DNA of 27,210 nucleotides, taken from positions 1-27,210 of the IMG/VR virus record IMGVR_UViG_3300027976_000173. The stretch is one strand, 5' to 3'. The position numbers were made by a program, and so were the translations under genes. The stretch is from a virus. Below the pieces are notes generated by a model. It had not been told where the DNA came from. It saw only the letters and a list, made by a program, of their open reading frames with translations, and searched no databases. This document shows positions 21,971-27,210 of the stretch, one piece after another; position 1 is the stretch's first letter, and every line of letters starts with the position of its first letter.

Positions 21971-22483
21971 TTATTTGTTTTTATTAAGGATACTATTTAA
22001 TGATAGTTGAATTGATTTAAGAGTTTTGTTAATTTCAAGTAATGCTTCAACTAATCCAGGTGCTTCTTTTTTATCTGGATTCGGTAGATCTGGATTTGCA
22101 AAGTCATGGATAAGTTTACCTCTACTTGTAACATCATTTATAATCTTTAATTCATTCACAGGTATGATGTGTCTAATAAATCCTGTACTTGATTCAACTA
22201 ATTCATATTCTTCTTTCCAGTGAGGATTGTGTTTATGAAAATACAAAGTTCTTTTTGGGTCTTCTGTATCATAATTTATACTTACAAATTCAGTATATAT
22301 GCCTTCATTTTTTTCAAATTCACTTGGGAAAAAACTAACATACAATTCATCTTTTCCAGATGGTCTGTATGCCATCTTAGGAATATATACTGCATTAACT
22401 ATCCCATTGGTTTTGAAGTAGTCTTCATGCTCTTCTCTTAAAATATTTACCTTGGTTTTACGTTCATCTGGTTTTATTGCCAT
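21971..22483 (-). CDS. Conserved phage protein, unknown function
   Basis: I place the start at the ATG at 22483 (MAIKPDERKTKVNILREEHE), giving 170 residues. An upstream ATG at 22519 would lie inside the previous gene and add a poor N-terminus. The protein is acidic, with beta-rich segments (ELYVSFFPSEFEKNEGIYTE, DPKRTLYFHKHNPHWKEEYE), and ends with a predicted coiled coil (LVEALLEINKTLKSIQLSLN). It lies 2 nt before the Sak4-like gene. Function unknown; a partner of the recombinase is plausible from position. Confidence 0.6.
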   Translation of the reverse strand: MAIKPDERKTKVNILREEHEDYFKTNGIVNAVYIPKMAYRPSGKDELYVSFFPSEFEKNEGIYTEFVSINYDTEDPKRTLYFHKHNPHWKEEYELVESSTGFIRHIIPVNELKIINDVTSRGKLIHDFANPDLPNPDKKEAPGLVEALLEINKTLKSIQLSLNSILNKNK

Positions 22484-22505
22484 TTCTTTTGTTTTATTTA
22501 AATTT

Positions 22506-22871
22506 TTACTGCTTATCATTTGTTCTTAATGGTTTTATAGGTAATTCTATGTTTTCTAATATCCAATTCTTGTTTTCCATATACTTGTCAATTATAAAGT
22601 CAAGCATTGTTAAATCATCAATTTTACAGCTAGAAATTTTTTTAACTAATCCATCAAGTCTAGACATTATGTTATAAATTAGTGCTGTATCAGCATTGTA
22701 TATATTCATAAATTGTTTGTCTATTTGTTTTACTAAAGTTTTTTCAACTCTTTTTACATCAACACTAAGTCTTGTATCATAGAATGGTGTTCCCTCTAAT
22801 TCATCATTAGCTTCAAGCAATAATTGGGATAAAATAAGACTTTTTACATACGTTCTTGCAGCATTTTCCAT
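22506..22871 (-). CDS. Small helical protein of unknown function
   Basis: The ATG at 22871 (MENAARTYVKSLILSQLLLE) begins one base after the helicase stop (TAGTATGG) and gives 121 residues. The longer form from 22928 would overlap the helicase gene by 56 nt and is less likely. The product is almost all helical, with heptad-like leucines and a basic/acidic mix, and no cysteine or nucleotide-binding motif. It probably forms a small helical bundle. Expression with DnaB suggests a helicase-associated role, but that is inference. Confidence 0.6.
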   Translation of the reverse strand: MENAARTYVKSLILSQLLLEANDELEGTPFYDTRLSVDVKRVEKTLVKQIDKQFMNIYNADTALIYNIMSRLDGLVKKISSCKIDDLTMLDFIIDKYMENKNWILENIELPIKPLRTNDKQ

Positions 22872-22872
22872 A

Positions 22873-23829
22873 CTATCTTCTTTCTTGAGTTCCTGGTGTT
22901 GCCATTTCTTCAATTTGCATTGATTCAAACTTAGCTTTAAAGAAACTCATTCTAGTATCACCATTTCTTGCTTTAAGAAAATGCAAGACAATTGTCTTAT
23001 CATCTTCAATAATATATCTATCCGGACCATAAAATCTAATTTTTTGTTTTGCTGGTCTGTTAATACCAATTAAAGTATCAGCATGTTGCAACATTGCATC
23101 TGAACCAAATATATCTGACTCAAGAATATAATTACCATATTTACCATCAATAGCTCTTTCAGGATTATCAATATTCCTGTTAAGCTGTGATAAGGCAATA
23201 AACAAACAAGGATAGTCACGTTTACATTGAGTAAAAAACTCACCTAACTCAAACAACATGTCTAACGTATTATTTTGATAAGGTGCTCTTTTAACTAACA
23301 TGGTGTGATCTAAAGTGATTATTGTTTTAGTCCCATTATGTTGATTCATATACATGTCAATTTGATCACGCATTTGATTTACAGTCATAGGAGTACTAAT
23401 AATATCTACAGGATGCTTTACTCTTTCTTTAGCGTATTGATGACATGTATTAAGTATATCAGCAGTAACTACACTTCCTGCACTACATAACTCTTTATAA
23501 GTTTTACCAGTGACTGATGAAAATTCTCTAATTGCTGACGTTCTACCGACCATTTCATATTGAAACTCTAATACTCTAAATGAATCATTAGGATTCAATG
23601 CAAAAGATTCTCTAATGATTTGATCTTTAATCAATGTTTTACCTGAACCAGGTCTACCACCAATAACTGTTAACGTATTCCATTCCAAACCATCAGTTGT
23701 AGCATCATTAAATTTGGGCCATGGTGTATATATAGACTTCTCCTCACCGGTTTGTCTTTTGTACATATATTTTAATGCTTCATTAAAGGCAGCATATTGA
23801 CCTATCCATGATTCTTTTGGTTTGCTCAT
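22873..23829 (-). CDS. DnaB-like replicative helicase
   Basis: The 318-residue protein carries the RecA-like motor only; the usual DnaB N-terminal domain is absent or reduced to about 45 residues. Walker A is GRPGSGKT at 58-65. Motif H1a follows in EFQYEMVGRTSAIREF. Walker B is ITLDHT at 171-176, and the SQLNRN block at 214-219 is the DnaB motif that binds DNA. It unwinds the fork as a hexamer and recruits the primase encoded downstream. It overlaps the upstream putative loader gene by one base (TAATG type). Confidence 0.9.
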   Translation of the reverse strand: MSKPKESWIGQYAAFNEALKYMYKRQTGEEKSIYTPWPKFNDATTDGLEWNTLTVIGGRPGSGKTLIKDQIIRESFALNPNDSFRVLEFQYEMVGRTSAIREFSSVTGKTYKELCSAGSVVTADILNTCHQYAKERVKHPVDIISTPMTVNQMRDQIDMYMNQHNGTKTIITLDHTMLVKRAPYQNNTLDMLFELGEFFTQCKRDYPCLFIALSQLNRNIDNPERAIDGKYGNYILESDIFGSDAMLQHADTLIGINRPAKQKIRFYGPDRYIIEDDKTIVLHFLKARNGDTRMSFFKAKFESMQIEEMATPGTQERR

Positions 23830-24452
23830 TATATTACATTTTCTTTAAAGTGTTTAGATTCTGTTTCTTCTACACCATCTCTAATCATATCACAGTAATC
23901 TGCTAATGTAGATGATTTTACTTTGTGCTTATCTTGTTTGCATATAAAGTACTGACTAGTTTGCATATACATATATTGTGCATCCCTGTATTCATTTACA
24001 TACATTTTAGTAGCTTTTATAATTTGTTCCCAAGTATAGTCATATGTTTCAAACAGCCATCTAAATGATTCAGATAACATTTTTACATTAACTCTTGCTG
24101 GTTTACCACTAGGTAATTTTATATTGGGAAATACTTCCCTATAGATATTTATTTTATCAACAAACTCCTTACCCATTAACTGGGCATCAGTTTTCTTTTT
24201 TGCTTTAATAAAATAATTATCTAAATGTACCAATAAGCTTTTAGCCTCAGTATTCATTGTATATTTACCATTATCCAAGATCAAATAGCCTAATCTTTCT
24301 AATGCTAATTTATCATCATTTGTAATTTGAGGCAAAGACACTCTCTGTTTTATTCCAAATAATAATAGTACTTGATTTGGTGTTAAATTGTTTTTCAGCA
24401 TTATCTGAAATAGTTCCCACATATTGTTTGGTTTTAAGTATAAATGTTTCAT
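23829..24452 (-). CDS. Putative helicase loader/replication protein
   Basis: The start is set at the ATG at 24452 (MKHLYLKPNNMWELFQIMLK), giving 207 residues; a start at 24485 would add 11 hydrophobic residues of unlikely value. The N-terminal part resembles a winged-helix-like fold (NNLTPNQVLLLFGIKQRV, LERLGYLILDNGKYTMNTEA). The C-terminal part holds FPNIKLPSGKPARVN, FRWLFETYDYTWEQIIKATK and MYMQTSQYFI. Phage proteins with F-P-x-x-K-L-P-S-G-K and Y-x-W-x-x-I-x-x-A-T blocks are often encoded next to DnaB. A helicase-loading role is therefore probable but inferred from context. Confidence 0.6.
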   Translation of the reverse strand: MKHLYLKPNNMWELFQIMLKNNLTPNQVLLLFGIKQRVSLPQITNDDKLALERLGYLILDNGKYTMNTEAKSLLVHLDNYFIKAKKKTDAQLMGKEFVDKINIYREVFPNIKLPSGKPARVNVKMLSESFRWLFETYDYTWEQIIKATKMYVNEYRDAQYMYMQTSQYFICKQDKHKVKSSTLADYCDMIRDGVEETESKHFKENVI

Positions 24453-24498
24453 TATCAGATATCTGATTAAGAAGTTGCATAACAAAAATAGACAAAAT

Positions 24499-25209
24499 TT
24501 ACCATATAATCAAAGATTTATTCTGTTTTTCTAGTTCTGTATTTACTTTATTAAACACATCATTATGGTCCCATTCACCACCTTTATATGCAGCTGATGC
24601 TGGATGTGGGCATTTAAGTATTTTACAATCAGGCAGTAAAGTTTCCCATTCTTCAGCTTTTTTACCCATTAAGACAAAAATTGTATTTTTTTTATGCTTG
24701 TTGATATTGCTGAATATGTAATTTGTAAATGGTTTCCATAAATTGTAATGTGAACCTATCTTGTTTACTTCAACAGTAAATGCTGTATTAATAAGTAATA
24801 CGCCCTGGTTAGCCCAACGTCTTAAATCACACTCTTCAGGTGTATACATAACTCTACCTGTTTTAGTAAAATCACCCACTGTTTGTTTTAATATATATTG
24901 TAAAGACTTTTCAGCTTTACCTTTTTTTGAGCAACTAAATGCTAAACCATCAGCTGATCCTAATTGTGGATATGGATCTTGGCCAACTATAACAACATTC
25001 ACGTTTTCATATGAGCACTCTTTAAATGCATTAAATACATCCTTGAATGGGGGAGTAAATCTTTGACCATTGTTTACAGATGTTTCTAAAAAGTCAAATA
25101 TATCATCAAATGACTTGCTGTCTATAAAAGGATTAAGTATTGTATCCCAACCTGATATTTTTGAATCAGTTTTAATTTGGGTTTTAAATATATTTATATT
25201 AGGTTCCAT
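24499..25209 (-). CDS. ung: Uracil-DNA glycosylase, family 1
   Basis: The 236-residue protein has GQDPY at 76-80 with the water-activating Asp78, then GSADGLAFSC. The uracil-pocket strand is GVLLINTAFTV (Asn141), and KCPHPASAAYKGGEW carries His202 of the HPS loop. The His after GQDPY in many enzymes is Pro here, and the HPSPLS motif reads HPASAA. These variants fit a divergent phage UDG with the essential residues kept. It removes uracil from DNA as a base-excision step. It is the first leftward gene after the lone + strand gene, across a 43-nt divergent gap. No dUTPase is seen in the window. Confidence 0.92.
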   Translation of the reverse strand: MEPNINIFKTQIKTDSKISGWDTILNPFIDSKSFDDIFDFLETSVNNGQRFTPPFKDVFNAFKECSYENVNVVIVGQDPYPQLGSADGLAFSCSKKGKAEKSLQYILKQTVGDFTKTGRVMYTPEECDLRRWANQGVLLINTAFTVEVNKIGSHYNLWKPFTNYIFSNINKHKKNTIFVLMGKKAEEWETLLPDCKILKCPHPASAAYKGGEWDHNDVFNKVNTELEKQNKSLIIW

Positions 25210-25226
25210 TTTTTTGTTTTAAGTTG

Positions 25227-25244
25227 TATATTTGTGAACAAATA
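25227..25244 (+). promoter_or_regulatory. Promoter -7 element overlapping an operator-like palindrome
   Basis: TATATTTG at 25227-25234 matches the Bacteroidota -7 box TAnnTTTG. The perfect palindrome TATTTGTGAACAAATA (25229-25244, 7+7 around GA) overlaps it. No good TTG -33 box is seen at the usual distance. The ATG of the + strand gene lies 18 nt after the -7 box, so the leader is very short. The 43-nt gap also carries the start region of the UDG gene. Confidence 0.5.
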
Positions 25245-25252
25245 CATTTATT

Positions 25253-25675
25253 ATGAGTGATGAAAAAACCTTACAGACATTTGATACCTACGATTTTAAT
25301 GATAACATTAAAGACATTTCAGTATCAACAGCCTATATACCAGGGCTTCAAAGAATTTTAACAGATATGTTAATGAATTTTTCAACGGGTACTGACAAAC
25401 TACCTGAAATGTTCAAAAAATTTGATTTAAATATTAATAAAAATGATGATGAAAAAGTCAACTTAGAACTTACTAAAGAAGAGTCTGACATTTATACTTT
25501 GTTTTCACTCTTACAATTATTTAAATATCTTGCAAATGAACAAGGATTAGCTAAAAAAACAGAAACTACAGCTACTGTAGAAGAGCTAAGAGAACTTGCT
25601 ATGATGATGAATAAAGAAGAAGATATTACTGAAAAATTGAAAGAACTTCAACAAAAGATAAAAATTGTAAATTGA
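25253..25675 (+). CDS. Lone + strand acidic helical protein
   Basis: This 140-residue protein is the only gene on the + strand between 5102 and 27175. It is acidic. Residues 12-35 (TYDFNDNIKDISVSTAYIPG) and 75-95 (KEESDIYTLFSLLQLFKYLA) look conserved, and the C-terminus is a coiled coil (EDITEKLKELQQKIK). No DNA-binding or catalytic motif is seen. It has its own promoter/operator-like region upstream, and its TGA touches the stop of the opposing gene with no gap. A regulator or independently timed early protein is possible. Function unknown. Confidence 0.7.
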   Translation: MSDEKTLQTFDTYDFNDNIKDISVSTAYIPGLQRILTDMLMNFSTGTDKLPEMFKKFDLNINKNDDEKVNLELTKEESDIYTLFSLLQLFKYLANEQGLAKKTETTATVEELRELAMMMNKEEDITEKLKELQQKIKIVN

Positions 25676-26059
25676 TTATCTTAATTGCATCCCAGTAAAA
25701 TCTCCAATCTCTATACAGGCTTGAATAGCCAAGTTTAATTCATCTTTATCACACTTACCAAAAGATTTGCAGTATTCTTCTTTATTTTTTGTAAAGCAGA
25801 GTCCTGCTTTTCTTTTTACATTTAGTTTAGCTTCTTCAAATGTGTATCCTATTTCCTGAGCTATTTCTCTTATCATTGCATGCAGCCTGGCTAACTGAGG
25901 ATTACTTCCTTTATCACCACTTACACCAATAAATATTTCTAATTTAGCTTCTTCAGGTAAATCACTTAAAAACTTTTGATATTTATTACCTATAGCTTTG
26001 ATTGGAAAGACCAATACACCATTTTTAACGTTGCATTGAACAAATAAACTATTTTTCAT
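25676..26059 (-). CDS. Phage protein with possible NinB-like features
   Basis: I set the start at the ATG at 26059 (MKNSLFVQCNVKNG), giving 127 residues. Its ATG overlaps the TGA of the 25-residue ORF upstream (ATGA); a TTG at 26083 could extend it but is poor. A beta-rich N-terminal half is followed by ARLHAMIREIAQEIGYTFEE and the basic AKLNVKRKAGLCF. The C-terminus is CDKDELNLAIQACIEIGDFT. The R-L-H-A-M-I-x-x-I-A core and the D-x-x-E-x-x-x-A-I-x block recall NinB-type recombination proteins of lambdoid phages, but similarity is weak. It abuts the + strand gene tail to tail. Confidence 0.55.
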   Translation of the reverse strand: MKNSLFVQCNVKNGVLVFPIKAIGNKYQKFLSDLPEEAKLEIFIGVSGDKGSNPQLARLHAMIREIAQEIGYTFEEAKLNVKRKAGLCFTKNKEEYCKSFGKCDKDELNLAIQACIEIGDFTGMQLR

Positions 26060-26133
26060 GCTAATATTATTGTTAATGAACAACCATCCTGTTCATCTCC
26101 AGGATCTGATATTATAATTATTGTTTCTTCCAT
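26056..26133 (-). CDS. 25-residue mini-gene
   Basis: This ORF begins inside the stop of the zinc-ribbon gene (TAATG at 26133) and ends inside the ATG of the next gene (ATGA, 26056-26059). It encodes 25 residues: a hydrophobic strand (MEETIIIISD), a P-G-D-E-x-D-G acidic turn and a second strand (SLTIILA). The pattern is a beta hairpin. The exact stop/start overlaps on both sides are what real coupled genes show. No family can be named. Confidence 0.55.
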   Translation of the reverse strand: MEETIIIISDPGDEQDGCSLTIILA

Positions 26134-26366
26134 TATTTAAATCTTAAAATTGAACCAATATAAATGAAATCTTCTCCGCATATTTCACAAGTAGCTTCTG
26201 TTTCATTTCTGTGTAATGTATAGTTAAAACAATTAGGACATGCTACATCATCAATATAAACCATTTTTTTACAAGGTTCTTTAGCTAATTCTTGCATGTA
26301 TGCATCATGATCTCCATTGAAATCATTTTGAACTATTTCCATATAAACTTCTTTCATTCTTCCCAT
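26133..26366 (-). CDS. Zinc-ribbon protein
   Basis: The 77-residue protein starts MGRMKEVYMEIVQNDFNGDH and carries a C-x-x-C pair CPNC at 43-46 and a second pair CEIC at 60-63, with an RNE-T-E-A-T block between them. This is a classic four-cysteine zinc ribbon, and the G-D-H-D-A-Y N-terminal part is helical. I believe the M-G-R-M-K-E-(V/I)-Y-M-E-I start occurs in other phage small proteins. It may bind nucleic acid or a host protein. It lies 3 nt after the HNH gene stop. Confidence 0.7.
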   Translation of the reverse strand: MGRMKEVYMEIVQNDFNGDHDAYMQELAKEPCKKMVYIDDVACPNCFNYTLHRNETEATCEICGEDFIYIGSILRFK

Positions 26367-26369
26367 AAC

Positions 26370-26765
26370 TTATTTTTTTTTAAATTGGCTAACGGCTTCT
26401 GCTATCTCATGATAATTAGCATTCATTCTACCTGCGTTTACTTTTATTAAAATTTTTCTTGGAATAGCAATTAAGTTATCTAATTCATCATTATGCATAT
26501 CCTTATCTAAGTGATAAAGAATCCATTCTTCAGGTATTAAACCGTTAGCTTCTTCATATATTTTACGTGGTCTTCTAACTCTTTGATTTGCGCCAACACT
26601 AATGTATACACAATCTTTTTTGTTTAATTGTTCACCACCTTTCCAGCTGTAATGATCTTTACCAACCATTTCACCTTTTTTAAATTCTGTATCAGGATTC
26701 AAATGAATACCTTTTAATCCTGCATTCCAAGGTTTATTACCTTTTTTAAAGCAACCTTTTTTCAT
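26370..26765 (-). CDS. HNH endonuclease (NUMOD3-like N-terminus)
   Basis: The 131-residue protein starts with KKGCFKKGNKPWNAGLKGIH, resembling a NUMOD3-type DNA-binding repeat (F-K-K-G-x-x-P-W-N-x-G). The nuclease core is YEEANGLIPEEWILYHLDKD followed by MHNDELDNLIAIPR, with His85 and Asp87 and the N-x-x-x-D-N-L helix (Asn97). The first His usually found before N-G-x-I-P is replaced (IYEEANG), so catalysis may be changed. Such genes are free-standing homing endonucleases common in large phages. It overlaps the neighbouring gene by ATGA. Confidence 0.7.
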   Translation of the reverse strand: MKKGCFKKGNKPWNAGLKGIHLNPDTEFKKGEMVGKDHYSWKGGEQLNKKDCVYISVGANQRVRRPRKIYEEANGLIPEEWILYHLDKDMHNDELDNLIAIPRKILIKVNAGRMNANYHEIAEAVSQFKKK

Positions 26766-27175
26766 AATTTTTTAGTATAACACATTAATTGTCCATTTAT
26801 TCTATCAGTTTTTATTTTCCAAACTGTGTCCTTATCATATCTACAATTCATATTGCATGAAGTGTATTTTTTACAACATTCTGTTTCCATTTCCAACTCA
26901 ATGTATTCTTGTTTTAGGGATTGGATAAAAATATCAGCAAAATCCTCTATAATTTCTATGTCTCCATACTTTTCGGATATTTCAGCACACCACCATTCAA
27001 TAGAAGCTTCCATTGCTTTTATTAAATCTTCTTCTGAATAAGAACCTTTTTCTTGTGCTGTTTTGTAACCTGCTATAAAAGCTTTAGTTGTATAATTACC
27101 TTTATTATCTTCTGAAGAGTTATAATACCCTAATTTACAAGCTAATTTCTCAACTTCATTCTCAATAACCACCAT
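26762..27175 (-). CDS. Phage protein of unknown function, possibly partial
   Basis: The start at 27175 (MVVIENEVEKLACKLGYYNS) gives 137 residues, but the frame is open to the window edge, so the gene may begin further upstream. Segments AFIAGYKTAQEKGSYSEEDL and LIKAMEASIEWW are typical of a small helical phage family with a (Y/F)-S-E-E-D-L-x-x-A motif. The C-terminal third has several cysteines (CCKKYTSCNMNC), which could bind metal. It is the most upstream gene of the visible - strand block and overlaps the HNH gene by ATGA. Function unknown. Confidence 0.6.
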   Translation of the reverse strand: MVVIENEVEKLACKLGYYNSSEDNKGNYTTKAFIAGYKTAQEKGSYSEEDLIKAMEASIEWWCAEISEKYGDIEIIEDFADIFIQSLKQEYIELEMETECCKKYTSCNMNCRYDKDTVWKIKTDRINGQLMCYTKKL

Positions 27176-27210
27176 CGCTACATCTAAATCAATTGAATGA
27201 TTTATTGTGG

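Noticed and set aside
26060-26083. TTG start for the NinB-like protein
   Set aside because: The ATG at 26059 overlaps the preceding TGA as ATGA and begins a better N-terminus.
1-27210. tRNA genes, CRISPR arrays, insertion sequences, integrase or attachment sites
   Set aside because: None was seen: no cloverleaf with a GTTCRA arm, no regularly spaced repeats, no transposase motif, no integrase or matching att repeats.

Overview
The window looks like part of the genome of a lytic, tailed double-stranded DNA phage that infects a member of the Bacteroidota. The DNA is strongly AT-rich, and genes are packed end to end with stop/start overlaps (ATGA, TAATG). Most starts are preceded by A-rich sequence rather than a Shine-Dalgarno box. 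The one clear promoter-like element (25227-25234, TATATTTG) fits the Bacteroidota -7 consensus TAnnTTTG. No integrase, repressor, tRNA or CRISPR array was seen. The replication gene set (family B polymerase, DnaB helicase, TOPRIM primase, uracil-DNA glycosylase, PD-(D/E)XK nuclease, Sak4-type ATPase) resembles crAss-like and other large Bacteroidota phages, but no capsid, portal or terminase gene is present, so the family cannot be fixed.

Layout. Positions 1-4906 (+ strand) are the end of a late, structural and lysis operon. It holds several tiny Lys/Gly-Gly-rich proteins, a small tail-like protein, a two-helix holin-like protein, an 849-residue tail fibre ending in an S74 self-cleaving chaperone domain, and a 130-residue appendage protein. 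Positions 4907-5101 are a convergent intergenic stretch with three hairpins, one a convincing + strand terminator. Everything from 27175 down to 5102 is on the - strand, except one lone + strand gene (25253-25675) with its own promoter/operator-like palindrome.

The - strand block reads from right to left: small zinc-ribbon and HNH genes; uracil-DNA glycosylase; a probable helicase loader; DnaB helicase; a Sak4-like ATPase; a probable ssDNA-binding protein; primase; RusA-like resolvase; a metallopeptidase-like/VWA protein; small membrane proteins; a hidden ORF with no normal start; a MoxR AAA+ ATPase; a 34-residue zinc ribbon; two paralogous proteins of unknown function; a PD-(D/E)XK nuclease; DNA polymerase; dNMP kinase; HAD phosphatase; MazG; and a DUF932-like protein.

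Together the - strand genes form a replication, recombination and nucleotide-metabolism module. Terminator-like hairpins sit only about 10-17 nt in front of both the primase and the polymerase genes, so these two enzymes may be controlled by readthrough or RNA processing. The most unusual part is the MoxR/VWA region (12443-18872), where the chaperone-type ATPase and its VWA partner surround membrane micropeptides, a start-less gene and a pair of unrecognised paralogs. Several real genes shorter than 60 codons are recorded here (57, 48, 43, 34, 25, 23 and possibly 16 residues). Names rest on motif recognition by eye; no database search was run.
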